Source: a virus. From it: 41,763 nt of DNA. The stretch covers positions 1 through 41,763 of the IMG/VR virus record IMGVR_UViG_3300025010_000021; one strand, 5' to 3'. Below the pieces are notes generated by a model. It did no database searches and was not told the DNA's origin. It worked only from the letters and a program-made list of their open reading frames with translations. Below are positions 12,475 to 22,400 of this stretch, piece by piece (positions within the stretch are counted from its first letter, which is position 1; every line of letters starts with the position of its first letter). The position numbers were made by a program, and so were the translations under genes.

Positions 12475-13903
12475 GGTGCGTCCGCAACCCGGCAGACAGG
12501 AGCAATTTCTGTCCAGCCCAGCGGATATTGTTATCTATGGCGGTGCTGCTGGCGGCGGCAAAACCTGGGGTTTGCTGCTTGATCCACTGAGAGACGTTGA
12601 CGTTGCAGATTTCAATGCCGTTATATTTCGCCGCACCTACGCAGAGGTAAATAACCCCGGTGGGCTGTGGGACGAGAGCGAAAAATTATACCGATTTGTC
12701 AGGGGTGACGGCGTACGCGGAGATTTGATCTGGCGATTCCCGTCTGGCGCTAATGTTGGATTTGGGTATTGCCACACGGATAGCGACCTCTACAAATGGG
12801 ACGGCGCACAAATATGCGATCTGATGTTCGACCAGCTAGAACATTTTTCTGAAAAAATGTTCTGGTATTTGCAGATGCGTAACCGCTCCATGTGCGGCAT
12901 ACCTCCGAGGTTGCGAGCAACCGCCAATCCTCCTGACCCGTCTGACCCTGGTTCTGAGTGGCTACCGCAGTTTCTGTCGTGGTGGATTGCCGATGATGGG
13001 TATGCCAACCTTGACAGAGCAGGGCAGATACGCTGGATGGTGCGCTGGAACGATGAGGTTTATTGGGCAGACACCAGACAGGAATTGATAGACCAGTTCC
13101 CTGACCAGATACCCCAATCGGTGACATTCATCCCGGCCACCATCTATGACAACCAACTGCTGATGCACAACAACCCGCAGTATCTTGCAAAACTACAGGC
13201 GTTACCATATATCGAGCGAGAGCGTTTTTTGGGCGATGCGCTGCGTGGCGGTAACTGGAAGATCAGCGCCGAGGCTGGCAAGGTATTCAACCGTGACTGG
13301 TTGGAAGTGGTAAGCGCAGTTCCGAATGGTGGTATAGAGTGCAAGGCGTTTGATCTGGCAGCCACTCTCCGGTCATTGAAGAACAAGGACCCGGATTATA
13401 CTGCCAGTGTGAAGATGCGCAAGGTTGGTAACGTGTTTTACGTTGCCGATGTAATCAACGAGCGATATGCCGCGGGCGAGGTAGATGCGTTTATTCACAG
13501 CACGATCAGTGCAGACCTGATGATAGCGCGACAAGTCGCGACCGTGTACCGTGTGCGATGGGAGATTGAGCCTGGCAGTGCTGGACTACGAGAGACGGAA
13601 CGGATGAAACGAGAACTGGGCAAGAAATTCCCAGGCATAAACGCCGATGGTAGGCCTTCGACCGGGGACAAGATTGCTAAGAGCAGAGCCTTTGCAATTG
13701 CGGCACAACAGGGCAAAGTAAAGGTGTTGGCTGCTGCATGGACAGACAGTTATCTATCACAGCTACATGGCTTTCCAGATCGTGCGCACGATGATATGGT
13801 GGATGCGTCTGCCATAGCGTACAACGAACTGATGGACGCTAATTCCAATCCGATAATCCAGAAAACACAACCCAATCCCTGGGTGAAAGTGAGCCAGATT
13901 TGA
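12452..13903 (+). CDS. terL: Terminase large subunit
   Basis: 483 residues from the ATG at 12452; two in-frame ATGs up to 24 bases earlier are also possible. Walker A GGAAGGGKT is at residues 30-38, a Walker B-like strand ending LMFDQLEHF near 130, and the coupling motif ATANPP near 157. The RNase H-fold nuclease begins with Asp301 (KAFDLAAT), continues through IEPGSAG and ends at Asp447/Asp448 (HDDMVDA). It is the ATP-driven packaging motor and headful or site-specific nuclease docked on the portal. Together with the circular map it fits headful packaging. Confidence 0.93.
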   Translation: MADHAQIEVRPQPGRQEQFLSSPADIVIYGGAAGGGKTWGLLLDPLRDVDVADFNAVIFRRTYAEVNNPGGLWDESEKLYRFVRGDGVRGDLIWRFPSGANVGFGYCHTDSDLYKWDGAQICDLMFDQLEHFSEKMFWYLQMRNRSMCGIPPRLRATANPPDPSDPGSEWLPQFLSWWIADDGYANLDRAGQIRWMVRWNDEVYWADTRQELIDQFPDQIPQSVTFIPATIYDNQLLMHNNPQYLAKLQALPYIERERFLGDALRGGNWKISAEAGKVFNRDWLEVVSAVPNGGIECKAFDLAATLRSLKNKDPDYTASVKMRKVGNVFYVADVINERYAAGEVDAFIHSTISADLMIARQVATVYRVRWEIEPGSAGLRETERMKRELGKKFPGINADGRPSTGDKIAKSRAFAIAAQQGKVKVLAAAWTDSYLSQLHGFPDRAHDDMVDASAIAYNELMDANSNPIIQKTQPNPWVKVSQI

Positions 13904-15669
13904 CCACACTACAAGAGATTATCAAACTATGTGAGGACATACGCCCGGCGTTCAGCACTCGCGACGCGTGCAATAAGGCTATGGAGGATATATATCTTCT
14001 CAATCCAGACGCCGATCTGCCTGACGAGAAGCATATCAAGAAAACATTGTCGCCGGATGGGCGCAATAGTTTACAGGGTGCGGTACGGTTGTTGTCTGCC
14101 GCCGATCCGCATTGGGCCGTGCCAGAGGACATGAACAAACTTTTGGACGATTCATCTTCCACCATCGAAAAACTGGCGGGCGGTATTTTTGGAGCGGCCA
14201 GCAGAGCGCAGGGTAAGCCACGGCACTATGACCCGATCCTATCTGGCCTGCTGTACGGCGAGTGTATCGTAGTGCCAACCTGCACAAAAGACCTGGTGGA
14301 TAGCGCCCCGCCGCAGTTGAAGAAACGATTGGAGGACATCTACGCATCGACCCCATTGCTATTCGATACCATCTCTCCGTCTGGCGCATTCCCCGTGTAT
14401 GACAACATGGGACTATCCATGTTTCACAGCTTCCGCGAAATGAAAATCCGCGACATCAAACAACGTTGGAAAGATGCTGAGAGGTTATTGGGTGATGCTG
14501 CAAAAGACAGTGATGTCAAAAATGTCGGCGAGTATTGGGATTATGAAAAACACTATGTCTGGATCGAGGGTGTGGATGAACCATTGATCGAGTCTGATAA
14601 CGAGTGGGGGTTCATTCCCGTAGCTGCTGGCATTACCGAAGGCAGCGAATTGTTTAGTAAGTCCGGTCAGTACACCAGACAACCGTTCTTGTACACGTTG
14701 TGGCGCTCCGAGATGTGGAAGCGACAGAATCTGGCACTGACTGTGATGTTCTCGCGCATTTTTGCAATTGGCGCTAACCCGCAGAATATTTATAAACGCA
14801 ACGACCCCAACAAGATGGCTCCGCTCGTGGATTACAGCAACGTTGACGGAACCATTGTCATTGATAACAACGAGGACTACGGATCGGCCAACAAGAATGT
14901 TATCGACCCCTCGCTGATGACCGTATTAGATATAGCACAGCAGAAGGGCGTTGAATCAACCATCTATCGGCAAACACTGGGAGAGCCATTGGGCGGAACC
15001 GCGCCGTTCTCAATGTTTGCCATGGTATCACAGTCTGGACGATTGCCGCTGATTCCCTACCAGCGCATGATTAGTCACGTGTTGGGCGATGCAATGGCAA
15101 AAGGATTGCGGATGCTGAAAATCCACGGCGGGACTATCAGTGTGCGCGAAGGTGATACTAAGGCTCTTGTCGAAGTGGATGCCAGTCAATTACCAGATCA
15201 CATTGACATCGAATGCACACTGGACATAAAAATGCCGCAGGATGACCAGGCTAATGCACAAACAGCCATTGCAGTAACAGCAGGTGACGCTCCGTTAATG
15301 AGCCTTGAAACTGCACAGAAACGCTACCTGAATATCGAGCAGCCGGAAGAAGAACTGCAAAAAGTGTGGCAGGAACGCGCGGCCGCCGTGTACTATCAGC
15401 AGTGGCTACAGCAGCAGATCGCGCTATCACAGCAGCAGGCACAACCGGGAGTACAGCAAGGATTACCGCCTGTACAATTGCCGCCTGAAATGATGGGCGG
15501 ACAGGGTGGAATACCACAGGGTATGCCCCCGGAATTACTGGCACAGATGCAGCAGGGACAGATGGCACAGGGTATGCCTGACCCGCGTAGTACGGGCGCG
15601 AGACCGGGTGTACCTGGTGTACCGCTGCCTGGGCCACTTCCGCCGATGGGTGCGCCGGAGGGAATGTAA
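13900..15669 (+). CDS. Portal protein
   Basis: 589 residues, starting with TTG overlapping the terminase stop (TTGA). Position directly after TerL, length, and the order of an acidic N-terminal helical part, a beta-rich middle (HYVWIEGVDEPLIESDNEWG) and a helical stem region are those of a podovirus-type portal. The C-terminus from about residue 495 is a Gln/Pro/Gly/Met-rich tail (QQQAQPGVQQGLPP, GMPPELLAQMQQGQ) that is probably disordered. It forms the dodecameric DNA channel at one capsid vertex. Called mainly from context and architecture. Confidence 0.8.
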   Translation: MTTLQEIIKLCEDIRPAFSTRDACNKAMEDIYLLNPDADLPDEKHIKKTLSPDGRNSLQGAVRLLSAADPHWAVPEDMNKLLDDSSSTIEKLAGGIFGAASRAQGKPRHYDPILSGLLYGECIVVPTCTKDLVDSAPPQLKKRLEDIYASTPLLFDTISPSGAFPVYDNMGLSMFHSFREMKIRDIKQRWKDAERLLGDAAKDSDVKNVGEYWDYEKHYVWIEGVDEPLIESDNEWGFIPVAAGITEGSELFSKSGQYTRQPFLYTLWRSEMWKRQNLALTVMFSRIFAIGANPQNIYKRNDPNKMAPLVDYSNVDGTIVIDNNEDYGSANKNVIDPSLMTVLDIAQQKGVESTIYRQTLGEPLGGTAPFSMFAMVSQSGRLPLIPYQRMISHVLGDAMAKGLRMLKIHGGTISVREGDTKALVEVDASQLPDHIDIECTLDIKMPQDDQANAQTAIAVTAGDAPLMSLETAQKRYLNIEQPEEELQKVWQERAAAVYYQQWLQQQIALSQQQAQPGVQQGLPPVQLPPEMMGGQGGIPQGMPPELLAQMQQGQMAQGMPDPRSTGARPGVPGVPLPGPLPPMGAPEGM

Positions 15670-15908
15670 TGCCTGATATTCGCAACGCATGGGATGCTGA
15701 AATGATGGGGCGCAACAAGTTTGCTGACTGGCAAGCTAAGTTTATGGCAAAGTGGCACGATCCTGAGATGGTGGCAGTACAGGCCATGTGGCAGAAGATA
15801 CGGCAGACCGCCGCACCTGGTGTGATCGAGGCGATGAAGTCAAAGATGGACCCGGATATGAGAGCAATCATGGAGGGATTTGACAATGGCAACAACGTGG
15901 CTAAGTAA
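15669..15908 (+). CDS. Hypothetical small virion-region protein
   Basis: 79 residues, Met/Trp/Lys-rich and helical (WQAKFMAKWHDPEMV, IEAMKSKMDPDM). The start overlaps the portal stop (TAATG). Small helical proteins here may be portal or head accessory factors. Not recognised. Confidence 0.6.
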   Translation: MPDIRNAWDAEMMGRNKFADWQAKFMAKWHDPEMVAVQAMWQKIRQTAAPGVIEAMKSKMDPDMRAIMEGFDNGNNVAK

Positions 15909-16482
15909 TTTATTTCGCAACACAGGCGGCGCGGTTGGATATCCGGGTGGTAGTGCCAAGTACACGCCTCCTGCGCAGACTAATACTGCGCCGCGCACGA
16001 TTAATCAGTCCAGTGTCTACGCCGGACGTATGAAAGCAATGGAGACTTATTACCGCACGCGCTACAACGCATTGACGGGTATCTATGCCCAGGGTTCACC
16101 AGGGGCATGGCGTCGGCCAACATCAGAAGAATTGGCCGGTATTCCGCCGCGCTCTGGATATGCAAACACTTTCAACCGAACACAGCAGGAATATTTAGTC
16201 GGTCAGAACTTGCGTGGGCTGAATAACTTTATGCCTGGTACGGGGATGTCGCAAGATGAGTGGCTTAGACGACAACGTGCCGCTCCTTTGGGCTACACCT
16301 ATACCCCATATGCTGGTTGGGTGCAGACGCCGAGCGCAAGCGGATTACAGAACGCGCCTTCCGGCAATGGCGTGTATGCTGGTGGGGGCGGGTACGGTGG
16401 CAGTGGAAGTGGCGGAAGTGCTGGAGCAGGGATACCGGCCTGGTATCAGAACTTCCTCAATCAGTATAATTGGAGAATCTAA
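15886..16482 (+). CDS. Hypothetical structural protein with Gly-rich tail
   Basis: 198 residues from the ATG at 15886 (GGAGGG upstream). Polar, Tyr/Asn/Gly-rich middle; residues about 160-185 are a Gly/Ser run (GGGGYGGSGSGGSAGAG) ending in WYQNFLNQYNWRI. Likely a virion or ejected protein given its place between portal and the giant ORF. No family recognised. Confidence 0.6.
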   Translation: MATTWLSNLFRNTGGAVGYPGGSAKYTPPAQTNTAPRTINQSSVYAGRMKAMETYYRTRYNALTGIYAQGSPGAWRRPTSEELAGIPPRSGYANTFNRTQQEYLVGQNLRGLNNFMPGTGMSQDEWLRRQRAAPLGYTYTPYAGWVQTPSASGLQNAPSGNGVYAGGGGYGGSGSGGSAGAGIPAWYQNFLNQYNWRI

Positions 16483-19400
16483 GTGACGGACAAGCCCGTT
16501 GTCAATCCGTGGCTGAAATATAACCGTGCGGCAGAGGCGGGCGAATTGCCACAGCCACCGCAGGGCTTGAACCCTGAAACCAAATTGCGTTATCCAGACT
16601 GGTGGCCTGCTATGCGCGAGTTCAACGCGCGTCCTACTGAGGGGCAACCCTACTGGACGCCGCGCCGGATTGCACGTTATTACCATGCGCTAAAATCCGT
16701 GCCGTATGCTGCCAATGTACCGGAGTGGATTGACCAGCCAAAGATTGAAACAGCTTATCAAACGCTGCGATCCTCACGCTTCACCGACTGGCAGACGTGG
16801 GAAGATAATCTTGACAACGACCCTGGACTGAAAGAATATGTGCGTGACTGGGCACCGCCGCCGCTGGATGCTATCCCACAGTGGGAACAGCAGGATTTGG
16901 CAGCGGTCAGTGATGCGGTAAAGTCTGGTCCCGTTGGTGAGTGGACGGATTACGGCATTGACTACGACACCTGGCAGACATTGCCGGAGTGGAAGAAGTA
17001 TGCCAACCGTATCTTCCGTTCAATGGGCGGGCAGATGGGGCAGCAGGCGGTCAACCTGGGTATTGCTGGCGCAAGTGTGGCCGGTGTACCTGGTTTTATT
17101 GGTGGTGCTGCATTAGGTAGTGGGTTGGGCTATCTTGGTATGAAAGAGGGCGAGCGTCAGCAGGCAATGGGCGACGCCTATAAACCGAGCGCAACCTTCT
17201 ACATCATGGGTACGCTCAACTTTCTATTCACGCAGCTACAGCAGGGCATGGCGCTGCGTCAACAAATACAGAACTCTATCGTCGATCCTGATACTTATGG
17301 TGGGGTTGGCGAGATACTCAAAGACATTCCGGCGGCATACGAAGCGGGCGAAGGTTTCTACGGCCTGTTACCGTATGAGGTGGGTTCTGCTTTCAGCAAA
17401 GATGGCAAGGTAAGAGTTGTAAATATTGCGGGCGAGGACACGTTCATTGACGCCGCGCCTAAAGGTGAGTTTGGTTCTGGTATGGCGCTTACTGAAATCA
17501 GGCGCATGTTACAGGATGGCAAGCTATCACCCTCCCAGGTACGAGAGTACACCGTTCAGAAGTATGGCTTCATCGGTGAACTGTCTGACCTGCTGGCTGG
17601 ATACGCGCTTGACCCATTAGATATTATTGGACCCGTCACTGGTGGCATAATTGGCAACGCTGCTGATGCAAGCGGCAATGTTGCGCTGGCTAATTCATTC
17701 CTTGCCCCCACGGGATCAGGCGAATTACTGACCGGCTACCGACAGTACCGCCAGAACCTACGTCAGATGCCAGTCGATGATGTCCGAAAAATGGGCAACG
17801 TCACACGCTGGTTTGCTGGTGTTGACGAGACAGGCACCGATGTAACCCTACGACAGCAGCCGAGTGGCAAGACAGCGGTTGGTAAGTTTACTGACAAGAT
17901 GTTCGGACTTACCCCACAATCCCGCGCCGATGGATTGATTAACGACTTTATCAACGGCACGTCAACCATGCTGGAAATGGAACGCGGCAACGTGGAAGGC
18001 ATGTATCGTCTGGTATCTTCGCTATCTGCGATCACGCCGGGTGATGCGGTCAACGCCGTGGAGAATGGCAAGATCAAGGTAACGGTTGGCGGCACAGTAA
18101 CAGAGCAGAATCTACCACGCTGGGCATTGTCGGCAGAAGCGCAGGTTGTACCGCTGATGCTAAAAGACCAGATGCCAAAGGTCAGGGATCATTACGACCT
18201 GTACCGCAACACCAGACCACAAGCCGACCTGATAAACCGCATGGCAGCGGCACTAGATGAGACGCCGTACCGATTGATTGCCGACCTGCAAGGCAAGAAC
18301 CCTAAGACCGACTTCGATACCGTGATGAAGCGGATCAAGGCGCTGGCAGACGAGGGTAGCAAACCCGCCGCCGAGTTTATGAAGAACATCGACAGCATGA
18401 AGGACCTGAACAACGCCGCGCTGAAGAAGGTGGCAGACCTGTTCAGTGGCGAGAGTGGCGCACCGTTTGATACCGGAATGTGGGGCGCACAACTCATGCA
18501 CATTCTGGCTGAAGGCGGCGAGAAGTGGGCGGTCGATTGGTTCGGTATCAAGCCTGCTGCATGGGCGGCTCGCTTCGCTGGCATTATCAAACAGGCGCAG
18601 GGTCATTTACTGCTGGGTAATAACCCGCTGTACCTGGCCAACAACGCAATCAACAACATCGTCACTATGGCATGGGACGGGTTGCTTGGCGGCATGGGCA
18701 AGAAGGCGCGCATGGATTACTTGCGCCGCTATGGTATTCCAACCACGCTGCGTAAAGGTATTGGCGCGGCAGAGATTGGAGATATTGACGTTGGTGTTAT
18801 CCCTGGCACCGAGACAGGCAAGGGATCGTACAAACTTGGGCGCGTGCTGCACGATGCAACACGGGCGAAAGACACCATGCAAGCCACGTCTGACCTGCTA
18901 CACAAGGGTGACAAGTTCCAGTTAGCAGCCGTTACGTCACAGCACATGGAACGTTTCTCGTCTGAGGTGGCTACTGTCAAGGGTGTGGTTGAGTACATGA
19001 ACCGCAACTGGACACCGGGCGTTGGCTACGACAAGATCAGTGGTGACTTACGGCTGGTGTTGAATGCTGCCCGCCCAGGACTTGCCGATCAGGTTGAGAA
19101 AGCAATCGCACGTGGGCTAAATAAACAGGAAATTGAAGCCGAGATATTCACACGGCTGGAAGTACCGGCACTACGGGATGTGCTATCACCAGAAGAAATA
19201 CAGATGATGTCGAGCTTCCCCGGCATGGTGGATGAGATCGACAAGGGTATTCGTGCCGCTACTGGCAACGAGGAAACACGAAATGTATTCCGTGAGGTGA
19301 CACGCAAGGCCGAGAAGCAAATGGCTGACGACTTCCGGCGCAAGATAACCACGATGGTACATGCCACCGCATATAAGACCAACACCGAGGGATTACTTGG

Positions 19401-22400
19401 CGCGTTCGACGCAATGGACAGGCTCGTACCGCAGCGGCATGAGTTCTGGCAACAGCACATGCAGCATATGGATGATGTGGCAGCGCAGGCCGAGGAACTA
19501 TCCGGCGCAGAGCTGAACAACCTATGGCGCACAGAACTGGAAGCGGCTGACGAACAATGGCGTACCTTTCAGGATATGGAAGGCGCGAAGTGGTTAGGTA
19601 TCTTCGAAGGATTAGGCGCAGAAAAAACCGGAGCCGAACACGGGTTGGTACTGCGCAACCTGTCTGATGTGCATGACGTGTGGAGCAACTTCTACAACAC
19701 CCGCCGCACGCTGATGGACGAATACTTTGATTACCGCAGCACTACCGACTTCTCTACCATGAGCAAAGGTGAGGCTACCGCCTTACGTTCTGCGAAGTGG
19801 GCAGAGATCAATGACAAACTGAACGCAGACTATACCGAAGCCGTGATGGTAGAGGACGCCTATCAAGTTGACCTGGACACCATGTTCAGCCGACGCTATT
19901 CCGACCAGATGGGCGCAACCAACGGACAGAACGCGGCACAGTGGCGTGATAAGCAGCTGAAGATACGCCGCACAATGGTACAGGCAATGACCCTGTTCAG
20001 GACTGGCAATCTATCCGAGCAGATGGTCAAAGGTTGGGGCAAGTTACTACCGCAGGAAGTGGTTGAGAAGATCGTGCTGCTGAACAACTCGCAGCCGTTG
20101 TATGCTATGCCGCGCTCCGAGCGAATCAATGCCAACAAAAAATTCTACCGTGACATCTACCGCCCGTTGATTGGCGCGATGATGCAAGAGCCGAAGGTAA
20201 AGACTAGCAAACCAAAGAAAGGTAAACCAAATGAAACCGTCACCCCAGCCGAAAAGCAAGCCGCCAGTGGTCAAAGTGTACCGCCGCAGGAAATCAAGCC
20301 CGCCGAAAAAGCAGAAGTAAGATCGTCCGTCTGGAAACTGATCTCCGAGAAGAAGCCGGAGTTTGCACAACTTGACCCTGAAACTGGCAGACCTGACCCG
20401 AATGTAAAGCTGAACGTAATCAAGTGGCTGCGTAAGTGGAGCATGGAAGCGCGGACACGCAACGTCAAGAAGTGGGCAGACGTGACCCCCGCGCTGGTGT
20501 TGGAAGCCTGGCACGCAGAGCAAGCCGCGCCGAAGGTTGAGACGCCGCCTGTTATCGAAAGCGAGATTACGCCAGTTGATACAGTGCAAGGCGAAGTGCC
20601 CGAGACAACCAAAGAGCCGTGGCAATTAACCCGAGACGAATTCGCTACCGCAGAGATTGAGAATGGATTACCCGTTGGTGGATTCTATTCTGTTCAAGTG
20701 GGCGGAAAGCGAAACTTCTTTGAGTACGGCGTTGGCACTAAGCGCTTCAAGACATTAGAGAAGGCTATCGAGGCCGGACAAAAGGAACATAAGAAACTTG
20801 TGCGGCAGGCTGTACTAGAAGGCAAAGACGTACCGCCTGAAGTGTTGGCTGATTATCCGACACTGGCCAAGCAAGCCGCAGAGAATGCCGACCTGTCCGC
20901 ATCCGTGGCAGAAGAAGCCGCGATTACCGAAGGACTGACACCCGAAGCAGCGGCACGGGTTGAAGAAGCGCAGGCAGCCGAGGCAGCGCGTGAATACGTA
21001 ATTGCCAAAGGTCAGGACATGCGGCAAAACGCCGATGAAATCCTGCAACTGGCACCGCCGAAGGAAGTGAACGGCGAGATATTCCGCGAATACTTGCATC
21101 AGATATTTGCCGACCGCTACCCTGACAAACAGGTACACGGAGCCAACCGCGCCGAGGCGGTATGGACTGTCATCGACCGCATTGCCACCACGCTTGCAAA
21201 CGAGCAGGGTATCACGAAGGATCAGTGGTATCAGAACTTCGTATTGACACGCGGCGGAACGGAGATTGGCGGCAGTAACTTATACCGCGCTAACCCGCAG
21301 CGGTATCTTGACAGCATAAAGCGCATTGACTACCAGCGCGGGAATGACTGGTACGAATATAACATCGTCCTCAAAGACGGCACGACTGACAGCGCAACAG
21401 TGAGTGACGTTGAGTTACGTACCGTGCTGGGCGATAGCGTGGCACAGAAGATCATCGACGGTGATTCATTCGGATCGCTGCAAGGTAACGATCTGCAAGG
21501 ACTTAGTACATCCGGCTACCTGGTGCGTGGCGCAACCGGAGCGACCTACTGGCTAGAGAACGGACGCGCAGTAATTCACGCCTTCTCGCGGGCAGACGTG
21601 GCGGATATGCTGCATGAGTACATCCATGCCATTACCCCGCTACTGGCCGAGGGCGATAAAGGTATTGTCAAGGCGTGGTACGAGGCCGAATACAAACGCA
21701 CGCTGCCTGATGATTGGGCAGACCGCAGCATGTCCGACGTTGACGCAATGGAGAAGTTGGCGCGGGCGTTCGAACGTTACATGGTAGAAGGACCAAAGGG
21801 CTTCATTGGCGAGATCGTCCAGGTGTTCGAGAATATCAAGTCGTGGATGCTGGACATCTACAAGAGCCTGAAACACGACGACATAAACATCCGCATGAAT
21901 GACGATATGCGCGGCATGTTTGACCGTTGGTTGGGAGCGGAACCTAAACCAGCTACAGTGGCTATAGAGCCACCCGCTCCCAAGCCGGACATGTGGCAGA
22001 AGCGAAAGCCGCAACAGCGAGGGTTCTTCCAGCAAGGCGAGGACACACCGCTATTCTCCGGTGTACCTGAACGCGCGAAGGCTGAAACGTTTGCACCGCA
22101 GGAAACAGGACAGCAAGACGCGATGTTCGACATGCGCGAACAGTTGCGCGGCATCGAGCCGGTGCAGGCAGAAGGCGGTGCAGAGGGTGCGCCGTTGTTT
22201 GAGGGTGCGCAAGCGGAGCCGAATGGATTGCCAGTAGGATACGAAGTAAGACCGGGAACAATCGGCAAAACTAAAGAACAGTTTGCTGTGTTTAGTGACC
22301 GCTTTATGGAATCGAGTTACTTCTCGACGTCAGAAGAAGCGATACAAGACTTCTATAAAAAGAATGATAGAACACTTAAATACCAGTTGCGTGAACAAGA

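Noticed and set aside
20047-20625. 192-codon minus-strand frame within the giant gene
   Set aside because: It lies antisense to well-conserved coding sequence, has no ribosome site and has implausible Phe/Arg-rich composition. The same holds for the other antisense frames in 16483-25311.
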